From the NCBI RefSeq assembly GCF_932526225.1, contig NC_064043.1, positions 1,261,501-1,325,500 on the forward strand: a stretch of 64,000 bases of DNA. Direction: 5' to 3'. Both the position numbers and the translations under genes were made by a program. Shown here piece after piece: positions 52,257 to 63,842 of the stretch. Source of the stretch: Nematostella vectensis. Lineage: Eukaryota; Cnidaria; Anthozoa; Actiniaria; Edwardsiidae. How positions within the stretch are numbered: position 1 is the first letter of the stretch; each line of letters opens with the position of its first letter. A model generated the notes under the pieces. The model did no database searches, was not told where the DNA came from, and was given only the letters and a program-made list of their open reading frames with translations.

Positions 52257-54080
52257 ATGGACAACGATAGTCCAGGACCAGCACTTTTTACCAGTACACC
52301 GATAAAAAGCAGATCGACTGGCTTGCATAAAGAAACAAGTTCGTCGCCCTTCAAAAGGCAACGAATGACGACTGTTAGCTATGGACGTGGCGAGTTCTCT
52401 ACTCCCTCAGATGACTGCATAATCTTCGATGATTCATTCAGTTCCTGCTCAAGTCCCGAAAATGTCAGGTAAGCGCATTTTTTTTTCAGTTTATAACTAA
52501 GCTTACATCTTTTTAATAGTCAAAATCAGTTTAAATTAGCGGGAGTTCGAGTTACAGTAGGCAAGTCAAAAATGCAAAGTTTTGAGTCATTCTAACAGAA
52601 ATTTTATTGTTCGATTATGTTTGTTTACTGAATCCAATCAAAATCAATCGAACGATTGGTTCATGTAGCCTACAAGTAACTTACCGTAGTGGAATTGCAA
52701 CCATAAAGACTGACTAAATTCCGACCAACTACTGTTGTAGTCTGATTTTACTATAAAACGATTTTCCCTTTTGCCTGAGCCTTTGGCCTCATGGGCTATT
52801 GGCTCCTAGCCCATTCGGGCTTAAGGAATAATGATTAAATAAAGTAGCCCATAATTTGATGATGTGTTTCCTAGTACTGTACAGTGAGTGTCTATGTATC
52901 TAAAATTAGCTATTTGGTTGTTTGCAGGAGTTTTTCCTTTTAGCTCAAATGCCAGTGACATAAACAATCACGAATTTGCTGAAGGTAAGAAGTTTACTTG
53001 TCAATATTTTTCTCTTCACACTAAGAGTTTTTTAGTACATATAAATATAAAACTACTTTACTACTCACAATGCAATAAGACAATAGAAAATATTGCATAA
53101 GTATCTTTCATCCACGATGAATAATTTATTCCAATTTACATATACATACTTTTTCTGTAAAGATTGTTTGTAAGAAATAGACTACAGTAGAACCTCTATT
53201 AAGCGGCCACCTATTAAGCGGCCAACCTCTATTAAATTGCCACTTTTGAAATCCCAAAAATATCATATTTTCTAATCAACCTCTATTAAACTGCCACTTC
53301 TTAAGGTCCAGAGGGAGGTTAATAGAGGTTCCACTGTAGTTGGCAGTTAACTCTGCCATTTGATAGAAGCGAAATGGCAAAACACTGTCACAATCACTGG
53401 AAAGAGCTCCTGAAAATTAGCAAAAATAAAGGCAATTTGTAATACTTTTGGATGCTTTTGGGACTATCAGAATGGTGACCATGTCAGCTTAATAGAGCTG
53501 ACCCCTTAATATATAGGGTTAAATTGTGCATTATGTATACACATTTCAAACATAATATCCTTGAGTTTGTATAAGATGCATTTGCCAAATAAAAATGAAT
53601 AAAGGCCTGACCCACTGTTCCCACAATGCACTGCTTCAACGCCATTTTTGTTGTTAACAGGCAAAACAAACAACTCTAAAAGTGAATCAAATTGGCTAAA
53701 TGTTGCAGATTTCTATTGGTTTGCACATCAAACTGAATTTTCTCATGAATCGGGCTGTTTCTCATGTTTAGAATTTTGGAAACAATAAACATAATCAGTG
53801 CGTTATGCAAGTCAGGTCCTTCAATGCAATTACATAGATACAGGTACCCTTAATTCATGACTTTTTTTTATATACTACAGTATACCCAGAAGTTTACTCA
53901 TTATTGGATGATAGTATTGATGCCAATACCTCAAATGCTGACAGTGAAGATGAAAAGCCCAGGAGTTTGCCACAAAGTAACTGCCACAAAGAAACTGGAA
54001 AAGGCTACCAGGACATTTTTGAAGGAGAGATACGACTATCTTATCAGTCATTGATAGCAGAGTTTAATATTGTTTTGTAA
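52257..54080 (+). CDS. small three-exon gene, 150 residues, acidic/Ser-rich (unknown)
   Basis: Exon 1 is 52257-52468 (ATG in CCATGG; MDNDSPGPALF..., ends AG|GTAAGC). Exon 2 is 52944-52984 (acceptor TTTTAG, donor GAAG|GTAAG). Exon 3 is 53881-54080 (acceptor ACTACAG, stop TAA). The phases fit: 212 + 41 + 200 = 453 nt, 150 codons plus stop. The protein is Ser/Thr/Asp-rich, with a basic SPFKRQR stretch that could be a nuclear signal and acidic clusters (DSEDEKP). It lies between the two RecQ copies on the same strand. Intron 2 carries a pogo-like MITE. I do not recognise the family; it may be a partner gene of the RecQ/DUF6589 neighbourhood. Confidence 0.55.
53185..53336. mobile_element. pogo-like MITE, TA target duplication
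   Basis: CAGTAGAACCTCTATTAA ... TTAATAGAGGTTCCACTG, inverted ends of about 18 bp with one mismatch, flanked by TA on each side. The interior repeats CTATTAA(G/A)..GCCAC. It lies in intron 2 of the three-exon gene. Confidence 0.85.
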
Positions 54081-54084
54081 AATA

Positions 54085-54271
54085 CAGTAGACTCTCGCTA
54101 AATTAAACTCTGAAAGAAAAGGAAAATTTAGTTCAAGTTAGCGGGGAGTTCGAGTAAGCAAGGTCGAAGAAACGTGGTTTTGAGTCATAACCAACTCAAG
54201 GGGAACAGGACTTGCTTCGAAATAGCGGGAGGATTAGAGTTATTCTAGTTCGATTTAACTAGGTTCTACTG
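54085..54271. mobile_element. second pogo-like MITE, TA target duplication
   Basis: TA-CAGTAGACTCTCGCTAAAT ... ATTTAACTAGGTTCTACTG-TA. Ends are inverted with several mismatches, and the interior has GTTCAAGTTAGCGGGGAGTT-type words typical of pogo-derived miniature elements. It starts 5 bp after the stop codon of the three-exon gene, so it probably lies in the 3' UTR. Confidence 0.75.
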
Positions 54272-54498
54272 TATGTCGTGTATTTTGAGAATGCATTTCA
54301 CTCTACATGTAGTTTGTCCATATACCTTGCCCATTTTACCCTTTACCTCAATTTAAAAGTTTTGTTTTAGTTTATAGTATTTATTCGAAGAGTTAAATAG
54401 GCCATAAATAATCGTATGATATTATAAGTATATCATATGAATGATATATTATATGTAAATAAATTATGCAGTTCGAAGAATAACAATGTTTTTTGAGG

Positions 54499-55063
54499 GT
54501 TATGTCTTTAGGGGAAAGAATTTCCGTGCCAAAGCGTGATGATTGTTTTTTTGGCCAGAATTTCCGTGGCAAGGCACGATGCTTTTGGGGGCCAGAATTT
54601 CCGTCGTAAGGCGCGATGTTTTTTGGGGGCCAGAATTTCCGTGGTAAGGCGCGATGTTTTTCGGGGGCCAGAATTTCCGTGGTAAGGCGCGATGTTTTTT
54701 GAAGGCCAGAATTTCCGTGGTAAGGCGCGATGTTTTGGGGGGCCAGAATTTCCGTGGTAAGGCGCGATGCTTTTGGGGGCCAGATTTTCCGTGGCAAGGC
54801 ACGATGTTTTGGGGGGCCAGAATTTCCGTGGTAAGGCGCGTACTTTTGGGGGCCAGAATTTCCGTGGCAAGGCACGATGTTTTTGGTGGCCAGAATTTCC
54901 GTGGTAAGGCGCGATGTTTTTTGGGGCCAGAATTTCCGTGGTAAGATGCGAAGTTTTTTGGGGGCTAGAATTTCCGTGGCAAGGCGTGGGATTTCAGGGG
55001 GTCAAAATTACCGTGGCAAAGCGCAATGTTTTTTTGGTCCAGAATTTCATGGCATGGCTTTTT
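54499..55063. repeat. ~39-bp minisatellite (GGGGGCCAGAATTTCCGTGGTAAGGCGCGATGTTTT)
   Basis: About 14 copies with point variants (GGCAAGGCACGATG and others). Several frames on both strands are open through it, an effect of the unit length, and are not genes. Confidence 0.95.
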
Positions 55064-55239
55064 AACTATAAAATGTATGACATGGATTTCGGTCAAATTA
55101 AAGCTTTTTTATGTTAAATTAAAGAGGCACCGCCAAAATTGAGCAAAATTTAAATTTTTACCCGATCGCCCGTAAAAATGGTCAAGATATCCATATAAAG
55201 AGCTAAATGAGAATAATTCAAAATGTTTGAGAATACGTT

Positions 55240-56039
55240 ACATGCAAGAAGAGCTCAAATACCGCCGATACTACGATAATTCAAGGAGAGCTGCTTTTTA
55301 CTGAAAATGCATAGAAACGTGATGTACTAGTGCGTAATTGCAACTTACATCAATTTACTTACCGCTATAAAATAACTACTGGTGCATGTAAGGATCCGCA
55401 TGTAGACCAACGAGTTGCACGCTTGATTGTACTTGTATCCCGACCTGTATTCCGATAGCCTACTAATCTAGTAGTTAGTCTTTAACCGCACGTTTTACCA
55501 TTAATTTCGTGAATAAAGACCGAAGGGAAGAAAAGAACGATGACGCAGTATCGTGGGGAATCCCCTGACCTGATACTATTTTTATCATGCTCGAATCCAC
55601 GATTCCTTAGGCCCCACGAGCGCATGCTCCACAGAGCGGCAAAAAGAATCAGCCAATCAGCGTTCACTTTCCAAATACTGGAAAGTTGACCTTGGCTGTT
55701 CGCGGGAAAAAATTCAAGATGGCGAACGATCTCAGCTCTGTGTTCCGTCTTGTGTCAAAGAAATTCCGAATTGCGGCCTTGAATAGCCATCAAAAGGAGG
55801 CTATTGAGGAGTTCACCAAGGGTGAAGCGGATTTGTTTATTAATTTGCCGACTGGCTATGGAAAGTCGCTGATTTACCAAGCTATGCCGCTAGTCTTCGA
55901 CGATATTCGAAGGAAGTCAGGGCACGTTGTTGTTGTTGTCTCCTCTTGTGTGTTTAATGGACGACCACGTGGATTATTTACGAAGCATCGGTGTAAGTTC
56001 TGTGAGTCTCAGCAATCTAAAAGAGGGAGAAGCTGGTAA
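55240..56039. repeat. right copy of the segmental duplication
   Basis: Matches 49252-51258 without the 1.2-kb insertion; it includes the CCAAT/E2F promoter and the first part of the RecQ-like gene. Confidence 0.9.
55654..55718 (+). promoter_or_regulatory. promoter of the RecQ-like gene (CCAAT box and E2F-like site)
   Basis: CCAAT at 55654-55658 and TTCGCGGGAA at 55699-55708 directly before ATG 55719. An E2F site would tie expression to S phase, which would suit a DNA helicase. Confidence 0.55.
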
Positions 56040-57589
56040 AGTAAAGAACGGAGAGTATTCCGTGATATATGGAAGCCCAGAATCATGGTTGAAAAACCAG
56101 CGATGGAGGGAGCTGCTTTCTAGCGCGTTGTTCAAGGAAAAACTATGTTGCATAGCCGTTGATGAAGCGCATGTAATCAAGCAATGGTAAGCATGTCGTA
56201 TTATGAGAACGATCATATATATTTGTATGGCTCACGCTTTTCGTTTTTTGACAGGGGGACTTCATCTACAAATAAGATGGTGGCATTTAGAACAATATAT
56301 TCAGAGCTTCATGAGTTGAGAACCCTCGCTGCTGGTGCAAAAGTAATTGCTTTGACAGCAACAGCAACGCTGTCAACAAAAGAAACAATTACAGATGTAC
56401 TTAGAATGCAAGACTTCATAGAAATAAATGAAAATCCCAATAAGAAGAACATTACCTATATTGTCAAGTATTTAAGTAACTCAATGGATGCTAAAGAAAG
56501 TTTTAAATGGTTGGTGAATGAAATCAATGAAAGAAAAGATGGTGGAGATAAAACAATCATCTACTGCCAAACAATAAAACAGTGTTCTTTGGTGTATGGC
56601 ACCCTGAGATCTATGTTGATAGAGTTGGTTGCTAATGGAAAACCAAAACTTGAAATGCTTCATTCCTGTACTCCAAAACAAAATAAGGATGCAATATTAG
56701 AGTCATTCAAAAGACTGGATGGTCATGTGCAAGTCTTGGTGGCAACCATAGCATTCGGCATGGGAATAGACTGTAAAGGTGTCCACCGCACAATACACTT
56801 TGGCCCCTCAAAAAACTGTGAGGCCTTTATCCAAGAGAATGGTCGTGCTGGAAGAGATGGGAAGTCTAGTTTTTCTTATCTTTTGTACAAAGGCATTATG
56901 CTGAATCATGTGGAAAGGGACATAAAATAATACGTCAAAGCTACAACCTGCAGGAGACAGATGCTTATGAAACATTTTAGCAAGAACCATATTGTATTTT
57001 CTGGAGACCTCCATGCTTGCTGTGATAATTGTGCTAAAGCTTGTGAATGTGGTAGTGAAAATTGTGAAAGTTACACTGATTTCATGGTTACGTAGACAGG
57101 TATTGCATCAGAAGAGAAAAGGCATTCTGTTAGTGAAGACCAGAAAAAAGAACTCTCAGGATTACTCAAAAAGTACCACAAGAAACTATTAATGGATCTG
57201 GTACGAAAGTCAGCACATGGCATGGTCCAAAGTCTGATTAGCATAAATTCTCTTCTGGGGTTTGGAGAAACACAAATCGACCAGGTGCTAGAAAACTGTG
57301 AAACTTTATTTTCTTTTGAGGATGTCACAGATAAGATTGAAATATGGAACATCTGTCATGCATGGTAGATATGAGACTGGGCACTAGCGATGATGAATTA
57401 GATGACGAAGTAATTGGAGAATGGGCTGCTCTAGCTGAGGACGAAGAGCTCTTTGCCTTGATGGCAGACAATTTATCTTGGTCTGCATTAGAGAGCACAG
57501 TAAATGAGTCAACCCACATGCAGTCATCTGACTCTTCTGGCTTATCACCTGCTGCTCTGACTGCACTTACAAATCTAAGTATAGAGTAG
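55719..57589 (+). pseudogene. RecQ-like DNA helicase, broken
   Basis: Exon 1 is 55719-56186 and exon 2 begins at 56255; the 68-bp intron has GTAAGC...TTGACAG borders. Helicase motifs appear in order: Walker A PTGYGKS, Ia SPLVCLMDD, II VDEAHVIKQWG (spanning the intron), III ALTATATLS, IV region IYCQTIKQC, V VATIAFGMGID, VI QENGRAGRDG, then a Cys-rich zinc-binding-like region (CRRQM...CCDNCAKACEC). Lesions: a 2-bp deletion at about 55940 relative to the duplicate, TAA at 56928-56930, TAG at 57093-57095, TAG at 57366-57368, and a frame change before the acidic tail ending at 57589. RecQ helicases unwind DNA 3'-5' in repair. The gene converges with the DUF6589-like gene. Confidence 0.85.
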
Positions 57590-58949
57590 AAAAAATGTAT
57601 ACCACCAGTAGGTGTATGACACGGCTTATGTTATTCTTGTCAGAGCTGGGTATCAAGTGAAGGGAAAAAGCAGAAAAATCTGTAACGCAACTTTTACATT
57701 TAAGATTCATTGGCATATAACAAATTGCAATACAGACACTTAGAGCGGCAAAAACTTAACAGAACACAGTAAGCGATTCTGGAGGTGACTTTAAAAACTC
57801 GAATTAATTTTATAGTGTGTATGACCTCAACAATAGCTGTTTTGGCCCACAGCACACTAATTGCTCTACTCTTTAGTTTGCATTGCAAACAAGAAAAAGA
57901 CCCAGGAGGACAGTGTCTAAACAGTACTTCCACATTTTCTCTGCAGTTTAGAGCATAGTAAAGACTTAATTTTTTCCACGATGCTGTGTGGCACACTTAA
58001 TGAGCTTTTATTATAAATTCTTTAAATTTGGAGTTGTTAAAGTTGTACTGTATACACATTCAGACAATATCTTATGTTTGTATAAGTATTCAGTAGTCTA
58101 TTATTCGTAGTCCCACTAGATGTGATGATATACTAATGTCTACTAATGAGAGTAAAACATGTCAACCAAGATCTGCCTCATACATGTACATAGGACCTCT
58201 GTGATTTAGCTCAAGTTGAAAAGTGTCTGACAACCAAAAGCCAAATTTTACAAACACCATTTTGTTGGCTTTTCAAAATTTCAGCAACTTAGTGAACTTG
58301 CTGCAATGAGGATGCTTTTGTGCTCAACTTATTGATATCTTGGAATTCTATGCAAAAGAAAACTCTGGATTCACCATAACACAACATTTCAGAGATAACA
58401 ACCTTTGGCCTTTAAATGTGGGAGATAGGGTGTCTTTTTATATTCTTTGCCACTAAACGTCCTTGTTTGTTAAATATCTCAGAACAATTATCTTTCTATT
58501 AAATGTGGGAGATTCAACTATACATAAAATGCTGGAGAGTGGGAGAAGGCTAAAATGCACATAACTCCTTCAGCATGTGGGAGAGTTGGCATCTTTGATA
58601 TATTTTTATTATATTTATATTGTTCATTGCTCTCAAAGAGCCAAAAGCTGTACTAAAAATATGTAAAATTTCCATGTCTCTAGGTTAATAGGTTCTGATT
58701 CTTGGAAAACAGGACAAGCTCCAAGGATGTCTGCATGCTTGCCTGTGATCCATATTACATCCAGTTCAAGTGCCTCAATTAGAACCCTCAACCAGTGTAT
58801 CAAAGGAATCCCATTATTTTGGTCATCCAGTGTCCTTGTGCTTGACTGCTGTGTGCCTACATGATATTCTAGTCAACCATCTGTATCATACAGTGATGTA
58901 TACTATTAATCTCCCATTGGCAAATGACCAACACAACTGTTCGAATAAT
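57590..58949. other. intergenic region between convergent genes
   Basis: AT-rich, with no coding segment recognised. It would hold the 3' UTRs of the RecQ-like and DUF6589-like genes. Confidence 0.45.
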
Positions 58950-60173
58950 TTACCTTGCTTTCAAGCCACACTCTATGTTCTTTTTGTGCTTGTTGATCCA
59001 TTTGTACAACTCTGACATATCCAGAGAAGCAAATGGATCTCTTTGAAAGTCTCTGAAGTAAACATAATGGCGATTATCTTGCGGTGTGAATACTTTGTTA
59101 GTGATGCATGAATTAACAAGAGTTTCCAAATCTCTTTCTGTTGACCGGCAGGTATGCTCACTTGACCCTGATGATCTTTGGATGGAAGAGTCAAGGCTAG
59201 CAAGTATAGCACGTGAACTGTTTTCTGCTCTACAAATTCTAGTAACAGCAGCTTCAGTCAGATTCGGACCAAGGTTCTTGAAAGCCTGTTTTAAAAACTT
59301 GTTACTATGTTCAACATCAAGATCAAGTGGGATATTTCGTCCAACCAAACCGCAGTTGTTTACTGTTCTGTTCCAAATGAAGCGCTCTGCATCTCTCGGG
59401 CTCAGCAGAGCAGTAAAAAGGAATGACTGGTATAAACTTTCTAATGCATATTTATGGCTGTGTATTCCATCAACTTTGAAGTGAAGCAAGAAATACTTGA
59501 ACTGGCGTACGATTCTAAGACCATCACCCTCAGCTATAGCATCAAGGAAGTTCATGAATAGTAAGCCATCTGATAAGAGACTGCAGTTGTATGCATAAAC
59601 ATCATCACACTGATCCTCAGCAGGTGCTGATTCTGGAATTTCATCAGAGGGCTTGAATGTATTAATTTCATCAGCATTTGGTGGGGGGTCATGAGTCAGC
59701 TCATGCTTGCGTCTGCACTTTCCATCAACCGCAAAGGAGCGAGTACACCCATGATAACGACAAGGAAACCTACCATCTGGGGTCAAAACTTGGTTATCAA
59801 TTGCATCTTGTTTCTCTCGAGCAGTTAGGATACTGTCAACAAAACCATTTACTGTTTTGTCAAATACTATGGCATCTACAACCAAGCCAGAAACTTTGTG
59901 TAGGAATGTCAACTTTTCTAACTTGCTCATGTTTTCCATATCTTTGGGGATTGCACATTTAGTTGGCTGGTCAGACTTCGATTTGATGCCCAGAACTTCC
60001 ATTGCAGCAGCTATTATCCTGGATTGTATGACAATGATAAGGAAATCTCTGTCAGCATGATAAGCCTTTGATGGATCGGCTGTTACATTTCGGCGGTTAA
60101 TAGTGGTTCTGTCAGCATACATAGTGCACAGATCTCCATCACTCTGGGCTGAGTAGAATCGTTTGAACAGCAA

Positions 60174-60574
60174 CTGCAAACAATTAAAATAAAATACCAT
60201 AAAAACTAAGCAGGAGAGAGAATTTTTTCAGCATTTTGTCTAAAATATGGAAAACATTGCCTAATAAAATTTAAACCCAGTAATTAAGCTGTTATATCGA
60301 TGACATGTACGTCCTATGGGTAATGCCTATACTACAAGGCCATAGCAACCTCAAAATTATTGGGGGGGGGGGGGGGGGGGGGCTCCCACATTGGCAGCCT
60401 TCAAATAATATTATTGGGTGGTTCAACCTTCGAAAAAATACACATTTCCTACTTTCCATTTCCTATAATTAACACCTTTAAGCACACATTAAGTATGCTT
60501 TTTCAAATTATTATTATTTTTCAAATTACTGCTGCGGGCCTGTACTATAGGGATTGATTTTGCTGTATAATTAC
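60174..60574. other. intron with 23-base poly-G tract
   Basis: The intron between exons C and D of the DUF6589-like gene. It contains a G run at about 60361-60382 after the words CCATAGCAACCTC, similar to G-rich tracts at 62451-62483 and 38996-39013. Confidence 0.6.
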
Positions 60575-62279
60575 AGAGAGAACTTTGACGGCAGTGTGCC
60601 AGTCTCCAATTTGTAGGTGCATTCCCTCTAATGTTGACTCTGGAGTGTAGCCATTGGCAACAGCTGCAATAAGATTGACAGCCCTCTCGATACTCAATTG
60701 GACGCCAGCAAATATTTGTGGATCATACTGGCCTTCATCCAAATGAGGCAGATAGCCATGAAATTGCTGCAAAATATGTAGCATGTCCTCATTTGTGTTT
60801 TCATCTTTAAAAATTACTCCCAGGGGAACCTTTGAAGAATAAAGAAAAAGAACAATAGAAACTAAGTAAAATGTAGTTAAAAGGTAAAATAATAGTAATA
60901 GTAGTAAAATAAGTAAAACAAAATATATTGCAGAAAAATGTCAGAGAGATGAATTTTGGCTCACAGGCCTCTTTCATTGGGCTATTCCCACTCCTCAATT
61001 AATAATAATAATAACAATAGAGTGTTTTTGTTATAGTGCTTAATACTAGATTCTAAGCATTTTACAATAAAAATTAAAAACTTAAAGTTACTTAAATGTT
61101 ACAAAAATTCATTCTAAATATGCTAAAAAATGCAAAAAAAGAGTATAAAAAATCTTAAAAATGTAATATGTGTACAAATGTAATATGTGTAAAATGGTAA
61201 TTGAAAAATAATGTTAATGGTAGTGTCAGGTAAGGGGATCAGGAAGGGGTATTTGCACAATCCCTACTAACCAGAATCAAGTTTGGAACAATGCTTCTAG
61301 AAACACAGTATGTTACATGCTTTTCAGGGATGGCAGAACAGTTTTCAATGAGTGGGGTTACTAAGTGAGATTGTATGGTAGACACACAGCCAGACAGAAA
61401 AGACACCTTTTTTTATTTCCATGTCTTGATTTTTTATGGGCATTCTCAGAAATTAACTGAAGTTGCAGTATGAACTAACCCATTCAGGAATGTTTTATCC
61501 ACAACTCGACCTGGAAACCATCAAATTTTTACACCAAAGAATTGCAGTTTAGTTAGTTTTTACTGCATCTCCTCCTAACTTTCCTCTTTATTTAAGTGCT
61601 CCCATTTTGAAATTCAGTTCTGCCCTCAGGGGTTTCAAATTGATTTTTAGACTATGCAATAAGTAGACACACACCTTAATAGACTGCTCTGCTAGATCCT
61701 TGTTGTATTTGTGGGGTAAGTGCTTGATGCAAACATCCTTGAGATTAGTAAAACATCCAAAGTACTCAACCAAAACTCTTGACACTAATACAATGCAATT
61801 AAATCGTTGTCTGTTCTGGTCATCAAAGTTTGTAGGAATTCAATATTAGGAATGTCTGTAAGGGTTGCCTTAGGGCATTCAGATTGCAAGCCATTACCAG
61901 ACACCCTGTTCATGATCATTGCATGGTTCACCCAATGGATATCTTCATTTTGTGCAGAAATTGTCATCTGCCTTCTTCCTATTGTCATGTCAATGTTGTC
62001 AAATGCCACAACGAACCCTGGGGGGTGGGACTGGGTTTTAGCAGAAACAATTTCCTGGCAACCCTTGCAAGTTATGAGCTTGGCATCTGGTTTCTGAGTG
62101 CAGTGACCAGCAGTGGTGTGATTCTCCATGGCCTCTTTAGTGGCTTTAACTTCATGAGCTATTTTCTTCTGAGTTTCCACACACACATGATCATGGTCCT
62201 CACCAAGAACATCAAGAACCTGCAGAGCTTTGGTGTTGCTGCATGTAACCTTGAGCTTGTTTAGTCTGCTCAGTGTTGC

Positions 62280-63259
62280 CTTTGGGAATGAGAACAAAAC
62301 AATTGTTCATTTAAATAACAATCAAATAGAATAACATTTTGTCCATTTTTATCAATTTTTCACTTCCCCTGGCCCCATCCTTTCCACATCAGAGTAGAGA
62401 GACCCAAACTTGGATTATCCACTACCAGGGGTGGAGCACACTCTTGATTGGGGGGGGTTATTATCTGGTTGGGGGGGGGGGGGGCTAATAGTAACAATGT
62501 ACACAAAATTGTTAGCAACTAGTAAAAATGATTTTGATTTCTTTATTTATTTTTTCTCCTTGGTTTATCAAAGATTTGTTCCATATCAATATTTGGGTGA
62601 CCTTCAAACCCGCTTGGTCAATCTCTTGGAGGCCTGGGTCTAAGGACTTTATAGGATTAGTAAGGAAAAGATTTGACCAAGCGAGCAAATTTTGGTAAAT
62701 AATTTTCGCCGCGAGTCGCAAATTAACAGGAATGAGTATTTTTCACCATGTTTTCTGGAGATCAGGGAGCGGGAAAACTTTAGCTGTTCTAAATATGGGC
62801 ATCTATACCCATATAAGGCAATACATACGAAGGACACTATCCGTGGGGAATATGTTTGATATGATTTACAAAAGAAAGTCCCGCGATGTTGCGAAAGGGT
62901 GAAAAAAGTCTTAAGAAAAGCCTTGAAACGGGAACGTCTGCCTAGGCACCGCTAACGCACAAAATATGAATTTCTGAGGAACAAACAATGAAAAAGCAGC
63001 AGAAATAGCAAAAAAATATTGATGCGGCCCCGATAAAGGATGCGGGCGGGGACGATAAACATGTCTTTCTTTAGTTGGCCTTATTTGGAAAAAATAGTCA
63101 TTATATCTATATTTTCTAAAACATCTTAAAAAGGAAGTAAGAAATGACCGAACATTTTCATTGCCATTACCCCGAGGTGTGTATGAAAAAACAAATTAGT
63201 ACAACTTAGCGTCACAGGACCCGCCCCAGAAACAGTTATTGAATTACGAGATGCCTCAC
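62280..63259. other. intron of the DUF6589-like gene
   Basis: AT-rich, with two G tracts (62449-62458 and 62470-62483) following a GGGGTGGAGCAC word. No independent gene is supported; small open frames at 62410-62837 have no features. Confidence 0.5.
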
Positions 63260-63842
63260 CTCCATCGATCGTGTTTTCACGAGAACAGCCATAATGCACG
63301 CCGTCGTGTTCATGTCCGAACATCGCTGCTTGAGTAGGATGGAACCAGCCAAAGCCATACTTGGGAACCATGTTACGTTCTCCCTCTTTCGAGCAGTACA
63401 TGCTGTTAGTAGAAAAGAATAAAACAGCGGCGCCCGCTTCCTCCATTCCTGGCAAAGTTTTTCAAAATCAAACTCTTCTAGATCCTTTTTTGTGCGTTTT
63501 CTTAGAAAAGAAGGCTGCTTTCTGGAGCAAAGATCGGCCACCTCTGCCTTGAAGATCCGTAGAACTTTCTCAACCACCAGTTGAGATACAGGTGCGCATT
63601 TCATAACGGCATTCGCTATCCGCGATGGAGGACCGTGAATAATCGCCTTGCCCAAGGACTCGTAGTCAGGCGATAATACTTTCTTCACTTTATTGCTTGG
63701 ATAGTCCACATTTAATGTGACTTTGGCATGTGTTTTTTCCTGAGATTGTACCTTCGTCGGGGTTGACCGTGGAGTTGAAGCTGACAATGGCTGACCTAAA
63801 AGGTGACTAACACTAACAGGTTCGCTAGCTCGTTGGATTAGC

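Larger units (their letters stand above)
58950..63842 (-). pseudogene. DUF6589-like protein, four exons visible, frame-broken; continues past the window
   Basis: Exons on the minus strand: A, to 63260 (donor GAG|GTGAGG); B, 62279-61675 (acceptor CCAAAG, donor AAG|GTGTGT); C, 60839-60575 (acceptor TTCAAAG, donor TCT|GTAATT); D, 60173-58950 (acceptor TTTGCAG, stop). All junctions are phase 0. Exon A has EKLCQEW-type FDFEKLCQEW and MALAGSILLKQR; exon B has VVAFDNIDMTIGRRQ and VNHAMI; exon D has DLCTMYADRTTINRRN, a C2H2-like finger CRYHGC...KHELTH, and RQFKYFLLHFKVDGI. The ensemble matches DUF6589 proteins as I remember them, which are multi-copy in cnidarians. An 8-bp duplication at 63842-63857 and a frame change near 61790 break the frame. 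Confidence 0.65.

Noticed and set aside
54393-55117. Frames of up to 160 codons across the 39-bp minisatellite
   Set aside because: Repeat translations on both strands; no conserved domain or gene structure.
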